The notes: a model not told the origin generated them from the sequence alone. Counted from the stretch's first letter, positions 7,395 through 16,881 are shown. The stretch is 64,000 nucleotides of DNA from DASZHJ01 sp035581425 (GCA_035581425.1 DATJVP010000019.1:60842-124841), one strand, 5' to 3'. Made by a program: numbers and translations.

Positions 7395-7901
7395 ATGACC
7401 GAGCCCGCCGCAGCCGCCGGCCACCTCAAGCGCTTCCCCGTTACTTGGGACGAGCTCCATCGGCACGCCCGCGCCTTGGCTTGGCGTCTCCTGGATCTCG
7501 GTCCCTTCACGGGCATTGTCGCGGTGACCCGCGGCGGGCTGGTGCCCGCGGCGATCGTCGCGCGGGAGCTCGACCTCCGCCTCGTCGACACCATCTGCGT
7601 TTCGAGCTACGACGACCGCAAGCTCGGCGCGCGCCAGCCCATCAAGGTGCTGAAGGGAGTGGCGGGCGACGGCACCGGCCTTCTCATCGTCGATGACCTC
7701 GTTGACACCGGCCACACCGCGCGCGTGGTGCGGGAAATGCTGCCGAAGGCGCATTTCGCGACCGTCTACGCGAAGCCCGCGGGGCGCCCCCTCGTCGACA
7801 CCTTCGTCACCGAGGTGAGCCAGGACACCTGGATCCTCTTTCCCTGGGACATCGATCTGCAATTCGCGCCGCCGCTCGCGGAAGTGAAGCGCGGGGCTTG
7901 A
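7395..7901 (+). CDS. gpt: Xanthine phosphoribosyltransferase
   Basis: A 168-residue type I phosphoribosyltransferase. It joins xanthine or guanine to PRPP to make XMP or GMP in purine salvage, in the cytoplasm. The PRPP loop is LIVDDLVDTGHTAR, and VAVTRGGLVPAA is the conserved loop that binds pyrophosphate. The C-terminal WILFPWDI is characteristic of the Gpt branch, where the tryptophan contacts the base. Length matches E. coli Gpt. The gene converges with the P1-family peptidase gene, only 4 bp apart. Confidence 0.93.
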   Translation: MTEPAAAAGHLKRFPVTWDELHRHARALAWRLLDLGPFTGIVAVTRGGLVPAAIVARELDLRLVDTICVSSYDDRKLGARQPIKVLKGVAGDGTGLLIVDDLVDTGHTARVVREMLPKAHFATVYAKPAGRPLVDTFVTEVSQDTWILFPWDIDLQFAPPLAEVKRGA

Positions 7902-7905
7902 CCGC

Positions 7906-8910
7906 TCAGCGCTCCTGAAAGCGGTCGCGATAGGCCGCGAGCTCGCCCAAGCTCTCGGCCTCATAGACGCCGCGCATCACCGCTCGCGCCATGCAATCCG
8001 CAGCCGCCGCGCCCACCCGCATCAGCGAATAGGGACGCGGCTCCGGCAAGGCCCAGCCACCGCCCGCGAGCACGAAGATGCTGTCGCCATCATAGGGCGT
8101 GTGGATCGGCCGGATCGCGCGCGCGAAGCCGTCTTGCGCCATGATCGCGACCCGCTTCGCCTCGGCCTTGCTGAGCCCCGCATTGGTCGCGATGACGCCG
8201 ATCGTGGTGTTGGCGCTGACATGAATCGCCGGCGGCTCGGGCTCCGGGAGATCGAGCGGACCCGCGGGCGGGCGCTGCTCGCCCAATTCACCGTCGCGCG
8301 CGAGCGCCCAGGCCCAGAAGCAGGCGCTTCCGGGCATGGTGGTCTCGCCGCGCGAATTGACCGCAACCAAGGCCCCAACCTGCAATCCATCCTCGGAGAC
8401 GGCCGAGGCGCTGCCGAGCCCGCCCTTGAGCGAGCCCGCTTTCGCGCCGAGACCCGCACCGGCATTGCCGAGCGCGAAATCGGTGCCGGCCGCGCTCGCG
8501 GCTGCGCGGCCGAGCGCGCCATAAGGCGAGGTCTCGCCCCAGCCCTTCTCGCCGCCATTAAGGAGATCGAAGAGGATCGCAGCCGGCACGATCGGCACGA
8601 TCGCGCTCCCGACCCGAAGCCCGCGGCCCTGCCCGGCGAGCCACCCCATGACGCCGCCCGCCGCATCGAGCCCAAATGCAGAGCCGCCGCTCAGCACCAC
8701 CGCGTCGACATGCTCCGTCAGCGTCACGGGATCGAGCGCGTCGGTCTCCCGCGTCCCCGGCGCGCCTCCGCGCACGTCGACCGCGCAGAGCATCCGTCGC
8801 ATCGGAACGATCGCGGTGACGCCGCTTCTGAGCTGCGCGTCCCCGGCATTGCCGACGGCGATCCCATCGACGTCCGTGATGAGGTTGCGCGGACCGCGTC
8901 TGAGCGCCAT
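7906..8910 (-). CDS. P1 family (S58, DmpA-like) peptidase
   Basis: A 334-residue Ntn-hydrolase-like protein of the DmpA / L-aminopeptidase / nylon-oligomer hydrolase (EndoC) superfamily. N-terminal LITDVDGIAVGN and VVLSGGSAFGLDAAGGVM are conserved family motifs. VSANTTIGVIATNAGLSK contains the autocleavage site, where the second subunit begins at the threonine nucleophile of TTIGV. The mature enzyme is expected to be a self-processed two-chain aminopeptidase or amidase; the substrate cannot be told from sequence. A GAGG ribosome site precedes the ATG by about 5 bases. No signal peptide is visible, so it is probably cytoplasmic. Confidence 0.88.
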   Translation of the reverse strand: MALRRGPRNLITDVDGIAVGNAGDAQLRSGVTAIVPMRRMLCAVDVRGGAPGTRETDALDPVTLTEHVDAVVLSGGSAFGLDAAGGVMGWLAGQGRGLRVGSAIVPIVPAAILFDLLNGGEKGWGETSPYGALGRAAASAAGTDFALGNAGAGLGAKAGSLKGGLGSASAVSEDGLQVGALVAVNSRGETTMPGSACFWAWALARDGELGEQRPPAGPLDLPEPEPPAIHVSANTTIGVIATNAGLSKAEAKRVAIMAQDGFARAIRPIHTPYDGDSIFVLAGGGWALPEPRPYSLMRVGAAAADCMARAVMRGVYEAESLGELAAYRDRFQER

Positions 8911-9003
8911 GAGGACCTCGAGGGAGCTGTCGAGCCGCGAGCCCGAGCATGCACCGAAACCCGCAGCCCCGTCGCCCGCTAAGTGAGGCGCGGGCCGCCG
9001 GTC

Positions 9004-9933
9004 TCAGGCGCGGCCGAGCCGATAGCTCGCGCGGACGATGGAGATGCCGGTCGCGACGCGTTCGCCGCTATGCGTTCGCCAGGGGAGGATGAGACGGTCG
9101 AAGCGACTGCGCCGGACCTCGCGTTCGGGCGTGCGGACAAGCGCCTCCACGGACTCGAAGCGCGGCGCGTCTTCTGCGAAGGTCTCACGGTAGCAGCGCG
9201 CCGTGTGCGCGCCGTAGACGCGATCCGGCTGATCCTCGACGTCGCGGCCCATCGCGAGCAGGTTCCAGCAGGGCTGATAGAAGGTGAAGGCCTTGCCGCG
9301 ATGTTCGAAGAGGACCCGCTCGGTTCCCTTGGGGCGGCGAATAATCGCGGAGCGATCGAGAAACCCGAGCGGCGCCAGCACCTCCGCCAGACGATCGGGC
9401 CCCCTCCCGCCGAGCAAGTGCCAGACCGCGAGCATTGGCGCGAGCTGCCGCAACGAGGGGTGACGGCGCGGGATCAGCGGGTGGCGCTCGACATCGTAGA
9501 TCGCGCGCAGCGCCCAACCCGAGGCGAAGGCCACGAGATCCTCCAGCCGCAGCATCGTCTCATGCGCATTGCCGCAGACCTCGTGCGTCCACTCCTCTCC
9601 GAAATGCGACAACAGCAACCGCGTGGGCTTTGCTTCCGCGAGCCGAAAGAAGAGCGTCGCCAGCGCCGGCCGCGTCACCCGCTCCGGTCGCAGCGCGACG
9701 TGCAGCGCGCCCTTGCGCTCGCGCAGGAGCACATAGCCATGCTCGCGGACCGCGATCGCGGAGACGTCCTCGAAGGCCCCAGCCGCCGCGAAACGGCGGC
9801 GTAGCTCCGGTGCGCCGGCCCACCAGGGCTCGCCGCGAGCGTCGATGAGAGTAGGATGGATCAAGGCCGCGCCCCCCGCGCATCGCACCTCTGCTGGGCC
9901 AGGAAACTGACGCAAATGCCCCTCAAAACTCAA
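9004..9933 (-). CDS. Hypothetical protein
   Basis: I do not recognise this 309-residue protein. It has no signal peptide or membrane segment and is rich in arginine, with an alpha/beta composition. Notable stretches are GFLDRSAIIRRPKGTERVLF in the middle and RFDRLILPWRTHSGERVATG near the end, the latter faintly like the end of PAS-type sensor domains of alphaproteobacteria. The start is a TTG, supported by AGGAGAAGG about 3-11 bases upstream; no other start has a comparable site. It is divergent from ggt, with about 75 bp between the two starts, and followed by the peptidase gene on the same strand after a 93-bp gap. Confidence 0.65.
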   Translation of the reverse strand: MSFEGHLRQFPGPAEVRCAGGAALIHPTLIDARGEPWWAGAPELRRRFAAAGAFEDVSAIAVREHGYVLLRERKGALHVALRPERVTRPALATLFFRLAEAKPTRLLLSHFGEEWTHEVCGNAHETMLRLEDLVAFASGWALRAIYDVERHPLIPRRHPSLRQLAPMLAVWHLLGGRGPDRLAEVLAPLGFLDRSAIIRRPKGTERVLFEHRGKAFTFYQPCWNLLAMGRDVEDQPDRVYGAHTARCYRETFAEDAPRFESVEALVRTPEREVRRSRFDRLILPWRTHSGERVATGISIVRASYRLGRA

Positions 9934-10008
9934 AACCTTCTCCTATAGGGTGTATCACATTTCCTTGTGTGGATAAGAAGGGGCGAATCGGATCTGATGG
10001 GGTACTCC

Positions 10009-11790
10009 ATGCGGATCAGAAAATGCGGGGAAGCTGAGGGGGTTAACCACACCGCCGGGGCAATCCAGGGTGCCTTGGTGGCGCTTCTATTGTTCTTTGC
10101 AACGGCCGCGCGAGCAGAGGCGCCGCTCCCCGAGCGGGACACCGGGCGGACCGAGCATCGGCTCGTCATCGCCCGGCGCGACATGGTGGCCGCCGCCAAT
10201 CCACTTGCGGCGGAGGCAGGGCGGCAGATGCTTCGCCTTGGCGGCAGTGCCGCCGATGCCGCGATCGCGGCGCAGCTCGTGCTCAATCTCGTGGAACCGC
10301 AGTCCTCGGGCATCGGCGGAGGTGCATTCCTTCTTTACTGGTCGCAGCGCGAGCACCGCGTCGAAACCTTCGACGGGCGCGAGACCGCGCCGGCAGCCGC
10401 ACGTCCAGATCGCTTCCTCGGACCCGACGGCAAGCCGCTCGCCTTCATGGACGCGGTGGTCGGCGGCCGATCCGTCGGCGTCCCCGGCACGCTCAAGATG
10501 CTGGCGCTCGTCCACGCAAAACACGGGCGGCTCCCTTGGGCGCGGCTCTTCGAGCCCGCGATCCGCCTCGCCGAAGGAGGCTTCGCGATCACGCCGCGGC
10601 TCCATGCGCTTGTCGCCGCCGACAAGTATCTCGGGCGCTACGAGCCCGCGCGCAGCTATTTCTTTGACGCAGACGGCTCGGCCAAACCCGTCGGCTCGGT
10701 GCTGCGCAATCCTGCCCTTGCGGCGACGCTGCGGCTCCTCGCGGAGAAGGGGCCTGACGCCTTTTATGCCGGCGCGCTCGCGGGCGACATCGTGGCCGCC
10801 GTGGCGCAAGCGCCGGTCGCGCCCGGCGACATGACAATCGCCGATCTCGCGGCCTATCGCGCGAAGGAGCGGCCGCCGGTCTGCGGTCCTTATCGCAGCT
10901 TTCGTATTTGCGGCATGGGCCCGCCGAGCTCCGGCGGCATTCTGGTGCTGCAAATTCTGGAGCTGCTACAGCGCTTCGACCTGCGGCGGCTCAGGCCGGC
11001 CTCGGTCGAGGGACTCCATCTTTTCGCCGAGGCGGGCCGGCTCGCCTATGCCGATCGCGACCGCTATCTCGCGGATACGGATTTCGTGTCGGTGCCCGTC
11101 GCGGGCCTCCTCGATCCCGCCTATCTCGCCGCGCGCTCGCGGCTCATCGACCCCGAGCGCGATCACGGCAAGGCTGAGCCCGGCGCAGCGCCGGAGAAGC
11201 ACGCGCTTCTCCGCGGCGACGGCGCGGCGCTCGATCTTCCCTCGACGAGCCATCTCTCTATTGTCGATGCCGAGGGAAATGCGATCTCCATGACAACGAC
11301 GATCGAGAATGAGTTCGGATCGCGATTGATGGTGGACGGGTTCCTGCTCAACAACGAGCTAACGGATTTCTCCTTCCGGCCGGAGGTCGACGGCAAGCTC
11401 GTCGCGAACCGTGTCGAGCCCGGCAAGCGCCCGCGCAGCACCATGTCGCCGACCCTGGTCTTCGGCCCCAATGGCCGGCTGCTGCTGGTGATAGGCTCGC
11501 CGGGCGGGCCTGAGATCGCGAACTACGTCGCGCTTACGCTCATTGCCGTCCTCGACTGGGGCATGGACATCCAGTCCGCGGTCGATCTGCCGCATCTCGG
11601 CAACCGCAACGCCAATACCGAGATCGAGGCGGGCCCGGGCGCCGAAGCGCTCGCGGCCGCGCTCCGCGCGCGCGGCCACACCGTGACGATCCGCGAGCTC
11701 AACAGCGGCCTCCACGGCGTGATGCGCACGAAGCGCGGCCTCGAAGGCGGTGCCGATTCTCGACGCGAGGGCGTGGCGCTCGGCGATTGA
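10009..11790 (+). CDS. ggt: Gamma-glutamyltransferase
   Basis: A roughly 593-residue periplasmic enzyme that cleaves gamma-glutamyl bonds of glutathione and related compounds. An N-terminal hydrophobic segment ending in TAARAEA is a probable Sec signal peptide. The large-subunit motifs SSGIGGGAFLLYW and the autoprocessing site PSTSHLSIVD are present; the catalytic threonine codon is at 11245-11247 and becomes the N-terminus of the small subunit. SMTTTIENEFGS and LVIGSPGGPEI are further family motifs. Starts at GTG 9967, ATG 9997 and ATG 10009 are all possible; 10009 gives the shortest signal peptide with a basic N-region and was chosen without strong ribosome-site support. Confidence 0.92.
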   Translation: MRIRKCGEAEGVNHTAGAIQGALVALLLFFATAARAEAPLPERDTGRTEHRLVIARRDMVAAANPLAAEAGRQMLRLGGSAADAAIAAQLVLNLVEPQSSGIGGGAFLLYWSQREHRVETFDGRETAPAAARPDRFLGPDGKPLAFMDAVVGGRSVGVPGTLKMLALVHAKHGRLPWARLFEPAIRLAEGGFAITPRLHALVAADKYLGRYEPARSYFFDADGSAKPVGSVLRNPALAATLRLLAEKGPDAFYAGALAGDIVAAVAQAPVAPGDMTIADLAAYRAKERPPVCGPYRSFRICGMGPPSSGGILVLQILELLQRFDLRRLRPASVEGLHLFAEAGRLAYADRDRYLADTDFVSVPVAGLLDPAYLAARSRLIDPERDHGKAEPGAAPEKHALLRGDGAALDLPSTSHLSIVDAEGNAISMTTTIENEFGSRLMVDGFLLNNELTDFSFRPEVDGKLVANRVEPGKRPRSTMSPTLVFGPNGRLLLVIGSPGGPEIANYVALTLIAVLDWGMDIQSAVDLPHLGNRNANTEIEAGPGAEALAAALRARGHTVTIRELNSGLHGVMRTKRGLEGGADSRREGVALGD

Positions 11791-11811
11791 TTGCCGCTAC
11801 ACTCCGCCGCC

Positions 11812-13005
11812 ATGAGCGATGCCCCTCGCCCGGCGGTGACGGTCTTGCCGGGTCATCAGAAGCGCGCGCTGCACGGCCATCCCTGGATTTTCTCGAACGA
11901 GATTCAGATGGACGCCGCGGCCAAGGCCCTGCCTCCCGGCAGCATCGTCGCGCTCAAGACCGCGGACGGGCGGAGCCTCGGCACCGCGAGCTTCAATCCG
12001 CACACGCTGGTGGCGGCCCGCCTCCTGGATCGCGACCCACAGCGCGGGATCGACGCCGACTTCCTCGCAAAGCGCTTGCGCCGCGCGCTCGCGATCCGCG
12101 AGAGGTTGTTCGCCGCCCCCTACTACCGCCTGGTTCACGCCGAGGCCGACGGAATTCCCGGCCTCGTCGTCGACCGCTTCGGCGAGGTCGCGGTGGCACA
12201 GCTCAACACTGCTGGCATGGCGGGGCTCGAGATGGAGCTCGTCGAAGCACTCACGTCGGTACTGGCGCCGAAGGCGATCCTACTCCGCAACGACAGCCCC
12301 GCGCGCGCGCAGGAGGGACTCCCGAGCGAGGTGCGCGTCGCCGCCGGCACGCTTCCGGAACCCCTGGAGATCGTAGAGAACGGCGCGCGCTTCGCGCTCG
12401 ATCTCGTGGGGGGACAGAAGACCGGCTGGTTCTACGATCAGCGCGATAACCGCGCCTTCATGGCGAGGCTCGCGCAGGGCGCGCGTGTCCTCGACGTCTA
12501 TTGCTTCGGCGGTGGCTTTGCCGTCGCCGCGGCGATGGCGGGCGCAACGGAAGTGACCGGCATCGACCGCTCCGAGCCCGCGCTCGCGTTGGCGACCCGC
12601 TCCGCCGAGCTCAGCCGCGTCGCCGAGCGCTGCCACTTCCGGCGCGGCGAGGCCTTCGCGGAGCTCGAGGCTCTCGGGGGCGCGGGCGAGCGCTTCGACA
12701 TCGTGATCTCGGACCCACCCGCCTTCGTCAAATCGAAGAAGGACCTGGGGCCGGGTCTGCGCGGTTATCGCAAGCTCGCGCGCCTCGCGGCGGGCGCCGT
12801 AGCGCCGCAGGGCTATCTTTTCCTCGCCTCCTGCTCGCACAACGTGACGCCCGACGAGTTCTGGGAATCGGCGCGCCGCGGCTTGGAGGACGCCGGCCGC
12901 AGCGGCCGCCTTCTCCGCAGCGCCGGCGCCGCCCCGGATCATCCCGTCCATCCGCACCTGCCGGAATCGGCATATCTCAAGGCACTGGTGCTGGCACTCG
13001 ATTAG
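11812..13005 (+). CDS. rlmI: RlmI-like 23S rRNA (cytosine C5) methyltransferase
   Basis: A 397-residue class I SAM-dependent methyltransferase. The N-terminal PUA domain (LPGHQKRALHGHPWIFSNEI) is followed by an EEHEH-like linker and a Rossmann domain: GQKTGWFYDQRDNR, VLDVYCFGGGFAVAAA (SAM motif I), ISDPPAFVKSKKDL (motif IV) and FLASCSHNV (motif VI, with the candidate catalytic cysteine). The E. coli protein RlmI methylates C1962 of 23S rRNA. Members of this family (COG1092) share this layout, so RlmI is the best call but another RNA target is possible. The ATG at 11812 starts right at the PUA domain; a TTG 21 bases upstream is less likely. It lies 21 bp after ggt. Confidence 0.85.
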   Translation: MSDAPRPAVTVLPGHQKRALHGHPWIFSNEIQMDAAAKALPPGSIVALKTADGRSLGTASFNPHTLVAARLLDRDPQRGIDADFLAKRLRRALAIRERLFAAPYYRLVHAEADGIPGLVVDRFGEVAVAQLNTAGMAGLEMELVEALTSVLAPKAILLRNDSPARAQEGLPSEVRVAAGTLPEPLEIVENGARFALDLVGGQKTGWFYDQRDNRAFMARLAQGARVLDVYCFGGGFAVAAAMAGATEVTGIDRSEPALALATRSAELSRVAERCHFRRGEAFAELEALGGAGERFDIVISDPPAFVKSKKDLGPGLRGYRKLARLAAGAVAPQGYLFLASCSHNVTPDEFWESARRGLEDAGRSGRLLRSAGAAPDHPVHPHLPESAYLKALVLALD

Positions 13006-13107
13006 CGTGCCTCGGTCACGCGAAAGCGGAAACTAACCTCGATAGCGATGGGAGGAGGCAGGGCGTCTGTGCAGTATGCTGGCGCGAGCCAGCCCGGAAA
13101 GCCGCGC

Positions 13108-14562
13108 TCACTCCCCCGGGATGTCCTGGGGTGTCGGGATCTTGGGCTCGGCATCGCGCCGGCCGGTGCCGGTCGCGCGCAGCAAGGTGAGGCGGAAAGT
13201 GGTGCCGCGGGCGGTGCTCTCGACCAGCACGATGTCGCCGCCGTGGGCGCGCATGATCTCGCGCGCAATCGCAAGACCGAGACCCGTGCCGCCCGGACGC
13301 GCCGAGCCCGCGAAGGGCTGGAAGAGATTGGCGCGCGCCTTGGGCGGTAGGCCCGGCCCGTCGTCGAGCATCTCGATTGCTGTCCCCTCGGGGGTCGAGG
13401 CGGCCCAGACGGTGACGCGCTGCGCCCCGACCTCCATCGCGTTCCGGAGCAGATTCATGAGCACGCGGTTGAGCTGCTCGCGGTCGGCCTCGACCGCGAG
13501 ATCCGGCGGCACCCGGTCGAGCAGCAGCGGCCGTTCGCCGCCGCGGAGGTCGAGCACGTCCGCGAGTTCCTCGACCAGCGTTGCCAGGAGGAAGCGCGAA
13601 AGGCTCAACGGCGGCGCGCCCTCGCGCGTGAAGTTGAGCGTGCGCGAGCAGAGCGCCACCGCCCGGTCGATCGCATCGACGAGGCGCGGCACCGCACGCT
13701 TCACCTCCGGCGCGCCGCTCCCGGCGAGACGGTCGGAGACCAGCCGTGCCGTCGAGAGGATGTTGCGGAGATCGTGATTGATCTTGGTGACGGCGGTGCC
13801 GAGGGCGGCGAGGCGCGCGCTGTGCCGGAGCGCCTGGCGCACGGTCTCCTGGAGCTGCGCGAGCTCGCGCTCGGCCATGCCGATTTCGTCGCTGCGCCGG
13901 CTCCGCTCGATCACCCGTGCGGCATTCTCGGGATCCTCGCGGAAGCTCATCATGCTCTGAGTGATCCGGCGCATCGGCCAGACCAGGAGCCATTGCAGGC
14001 TCAGATAGACAAGCGCCGCGGCGATGAGGGAAATAACGATCGAGAGCGCGAAAATGCGCCCGCCGAATTCCCACATCTCCTCGCGCATCGGCTTCTCGAC
14101 CAGGAGGACTTCCATCGCGAGTTTGGGGTCCTGCGGCGAAGTTCCGAGCACGCGCAGTACACGATTGTCCGAACGGCTCAGCGCCACCAGCGCGTTGCCG
14201 ATGAGGCTGAAAGCGTCGGCCTCTCGGAGGTCGTAGGTCACGTCGACCGTGGGCGGCATGTCGCTCGCGATCAGCAGGCTCGTGTGGTCGGGCATGCGCA
14301 GCACGATTCCGCTCGCGCCCACATGCAGCAGCAGCTCGTTCGCGAGGTTCTGGCTCACGATGTTGTTGGGCGCGGCCTCGAGCGCGAGCGTCGCGAGCCG
14401 CGCGGAATCGATCCGGCTCTGGAGATAGGTGAGGCGGAAGCGTGCGACCGAGGGCACGAAGATCAGCACCTCGCCCAGCATCACGAAGACGATCGTAAGC
14501 AACAGGAGCCGCGCCGAGAGGCTGCGGAAGAACGGGGCGAGGCGGCGAAGGCGCGCGATCAT
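13108..14562 (-). CDS. Sensor histidine kinase
   Basis: A 484-residue inner-membrane two-component sensor. Two membrane helices (about 17-38 and 169-195) flank a periplasmic sensing domain of about 130 residues. A HAMP-like segment follows, then the dimerisation domain with the phosphorylated histidine H263 in TKINHDLRNILS, and the ATPase domain with NLLRNAMEVG (N box), DDGPGLPPKAR (G1) and GGTGLGLAIAREI (G2). No response regulator gene is adjacent, so it is an orphan here and its signal is unknown. NHDLRN replaces the usual SHELRT H-box motif, as in a subset of alphaproteobacterial kinases. Confidence 0.88.
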   Translation of the reverse strand: MIARLRRLAPFFRSLSARLLLLTIVFVMLGEVLIFVPSVARFRLTYLQSRIDSARLATLALEAAPNNIVSQNLANELLLHVGASGIVLRMPDHTSLLIASDMPPTVDVTYDLREADAFSLIGNALVALSRSDNRVLRVLGTSPQDPKLAMEVLLVEKPMREEMWEFGGRIFALSIVISLIAAALVYLSLQWLLVWPMRRITQSMMSFREDPENAARVIERSRRSDEIGMAERELAQLQETVRQALRHSARLAALGTAVTKINHDLRNILSTARLVSDRLAGSGAPEVKRAVPRLVDAIDRAVALCSRTLNFTREGAPPLSLSRFLLATLVEELADVLDLRGGERPLLLDRVPPDLAVEADREQLNRVLMNLLRNAMEVGAQRVTVWAASTPEGTAIEMLDDGPGLPPKARANLFQPFAGSARPGGTGLGLAIAREIMRAHGGDIVLVESTARGTTFRLTLLRATGTGRRDAEPKIPTPQDIPGE

Positions 14563-14614
14563 GGCCCGAGACTAGCACAGGGTTGGACAGGGCGTGGACT
14601 CTCGGCCATGGCGC

Positions 14615-16048
14615 CTAACCCAGCCGTTTCAGCAACCGAACGAGACGCTGCGTGCGCTCGCCGAAAAGCTTCGGCACGTAGAAGCTGCCCGCTGCCCGCT
14701 TGCTCGCCTCGCCCAAGGTCGGGTAGGGCGCGATCCCCGTCGCGAGCGCCCCGATCTTGAGGCCCGCGCCGATCGCAACGCCCCAGGACTGAATGAGCTC
14801 GCCCGCATGCTTGCCGAGGATCGAGGCGCCGAGAATGCGGCCGTTCCGGCGCGTCAGCGCCTTGACGAGGCCATGCGTCTCGCCCTCGGCCTGCGCGCGG
14901 TCGTTTTCTTGAAACGGCCAGCGCAGAACCGCGAGGTCGTGGCCATGTCGCTCCCGCGCCTCGGCTTCGGTGAGTCCGACCTGCGCGAGCTCGGGATCGG
15001 TGAAGGTTACCCAGGGGAGCGCCTTGTAATCGACCTTCGCGGGCAGCCGGAAGACGATGTTCCGGATCGCGATCCCCGCGTGATAGCCGGCGACATGGGT
15101 GAATTGCGGTCCGCCCGCGACATCTCCCACGGCATAGATGCGGCGGTTCGTGGTGCGGAGCCGCCGATCGAGAACGAGACCGCCCTTGGGTCCGAGCGCG
15201 ATCCCCGCCTTCTCGACCTCGAGCCCTTCGAGGCTGGCCTGCCGTCCCGCAGCCACCAGGAGATGCGAGGCGAGGAGCCGCTCCTCCCCGCCTTCGCCCG
15301 CGAGCACCACCGCAACCCCTGCGCCCGCGGGCTCCACGCGGAGAATCCTTGCACCCACAAGCAGCGCGATTCCTTCGGCGGTGAGGCGCTCCATGAGCAG
15401 CGTCACGAGCTCGGGATCGTCCTTTGCCATCGCCCGCGGCGCCGCCTCGAGCACAGTGACACGCGCGCCCAGCAGGCGATGCGCCTGCGCCATCTCGATC
15501 CCGATGGGGCCGCCGCCGATGACGACGAGATGCTCCGGCAGCGTCCGGTTGGCGAATAGCGTCTCGTTGGTGAGGAAGGGCGCACTCTCGAGGCCGGGTA
15601 TCGGTGGCATCGACGGTGAGGAGCCGGTGGCGATGACGATGCGCCGTGCGCTGACGGTGACGTCGCCGGCCTCAAGGGTGTCCGGCCCGGTGAAGCGGGC
15701 GAAAGCGCGGATGACGCGCACACCGAGACCCTCGAAGCGGGCTTGGCTGTCGTTGGGCTCGATTGCAGCGATGACGCGCTGGACGCGGTCCATGACGGCA
15801 CCGAAATCGACGCGCGGTAGCGGACCCTCGAGGCCGAAGCTGGCGTTCTCGCGCGAAGCAGCCGCACGCTTTGCAGCCGCAAGCAGCGCCTTCGAGGGCA
15901 CGCAGCCGAAATTGAGGCAGTCGCCGCCCATGAGGCGATGCTCGATGAGCACGGTCTTCCAGCCGAGTTGCGAGGCGCCGGCGGCGACGCTGAGACCGCC
16001 CGAGCCCGCACCGACGACGCAGAGATCGGCTGCGATGCGCTCCGTCAT
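14615..16048 (-). CDS. Mercuric reductase-like FAD/NAD(P) disulfide oxidoreductase
   Basis: A 477-residue flavoprotein of the dihydrolipoamide dehydrogenase / mercuric reductase superfamily. It has the FAD-binding VVGAGSGGLS, the redox-active pair C44/C49 in GGDCLNFGCVPSK, a second dinucleotide motif VIGGGPIGIEMAQ, and the FAD motif IYAVGDVAGGPQFTH. The C-terminal dimer domain has IAPYPTLGE where true lipoamide dehydrogenases have the histidine of HPTxxE, and the C-terminal cysteines of MerA are absent. The substrate is therefore unknown. The ATG at 16048 overlaps the stop of the TVP38 gene by 4 bases, so the two are co-translated, a pairing seen in many proteobacteria. Confidence 0.88.
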   Translation of the reverse strand: MTERIAADLCVVGAGSGGLSVAAGASQLGWKTVLIEHRLMGGDCLNFGCVPSKALLAAAKRAAASRENASFGLEGPLPRVDFGAVMDRVQRVIAAIEPNDSQARFEGLGVRVIRAFARFTGPDTLEAGDVTVSARRIVIATGSSPSMPPIPGLESAPFLTNETLFANRTLPEHLVVIGGGPIGIEMAQAHRLLGARVTVLEAAPRAMAKDDPELVTLLMERLTAEGIALLVGARILRVEPAGAGVAVVLAGEGGEERLLASHLLVAAGRQASLEGLEVEKAGIALGPKGGLVLDRRLRTTNRRIYAVGDVAGGPQFTHVAGYHAGIAIRNIVFRLPAKVDYKALPWVTFTDPELAQVGLTEAEARERHGHDLAVLRWPFQENDRAQAEGETHGLVKALTRRNGRILGASILGKHAGELIQSWGVAIGAGLKIGALATGIAPYPTLGEASKRAAGSFYVPKLFGERTQRLVRLLKRLG

Positions 16049-16797
16049 CGCGCGCGCTTCCAGCGCTTGTAGAGCACCGGCAGCAGCGCGAGCAGCGCCA
16101 ATCCCAAGAGCGGCAACAGGATCCGGGGATCCCAGATGAGGCCGAGATCGGGCGTCTCGCCGCGGTCGAGGATCATGCCGAGCCCCGCCCCGACGCTGGT
16201 ATAGACGAGCGCCCCCGGCAGCATCCCGAAGAAGCTGCAGAGGACGTAGGTCCGCAGGCGCATGCCGAAGAAGGCCGGCACCAGGTTTACGAGCCAGAAC
16301 GGAAATAGCGGCACCAGGCGCAGCACCAGGAGATAGCTCACGGCATCGCGGCGGAAATCGGCTTCGACCTTCTTGAGGAGGGGTCCCGCGCGGCGCTCGA
16401 GAATGCCGCCGAAGGCGGAGCGGGCGATCAGGAAGACCGCGGTCGCGCCGAGTGTCGCGCCCAGCAGGTTGTAAAGCGTGCCGAGTACCGTTCCGAAGAG
16501 GAAGCCGCCGGCGAGCGTCATCACCGCGGCGCCGGGGATCGAGAGCCCCGCGACCAGCGCGTAGATCGCGATGAAGGCGAGCGGGCCGAGATAGCCGAGG
16601 CTGCGGACCTCCGCGATCAGCCACTCCCGGTGCTCAGCGAGCGCATGGAAGGTGAGATATCGGTGGAGGCCGAGCGCATAGCAGAGGACCCCCGCCAGCA
16701 CCAGCGCCGCCAGCGCAATCCAGCGCCGAGGGCCGGTGCCGCGCGCGGGTTCCACCTCGATCTGCTCCATCGCCGTTCTCGTGCCTCGGCTCGTCAT
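16045..16797 (-). CDS. TVP38/TMEM64 (DedA-superfamily) membrane protein
   Basis: A polytopic inner-membrane protein of about 250 residues, with six to seven hydrophobic segments. The VTT/SNARE-associated domain is recognisable from SIPGAAVMTLAGGFLFG and FPFWLVNLVPAFFGM, including the glycine-rich re-entrant loop. DedA-superfamily proteins are linked to lipid flipping and membrane homeostasis; the role of TVP38 members next to disulfide reductases is not known. Possible starts are ATG 16797 and ATG 16770; neither has a strong ribosome site. It overlaps the downstream flavoprotein gene by 4 bases (ATGA). Confidence 0.85.
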   Translation of the reverse strand: MTSRGTRTAMEQIEVEPARGTGPRRWIALAALVLAGVLCYALGLHRYLTFHALAEHREWLIAEVRSLGYLGPLAFIAIYALVAGLSIPGAAVMTLAGGFLFGTVLGTLYNLLGATLGATAVFLIARSAFGGILERRAGPLLKKVEADFRRDAVSYLLVLRLVPLFPFWLVNLVPAFFGMRLRTYVLCSFFGMLPGALVYTSVGAGLGMILDRGETPDLGLIWDPRILLPLLGLALLALLPVLYKRWKRAR

Positions 16798-16881
16798 GGC
16801 CCGCGACCGCACCAATCCTAAGGGAGAGGCAGGATCAATCCCGATTCACCTTGCCGTGACGCCCGCACGCGCCCCCTGACG

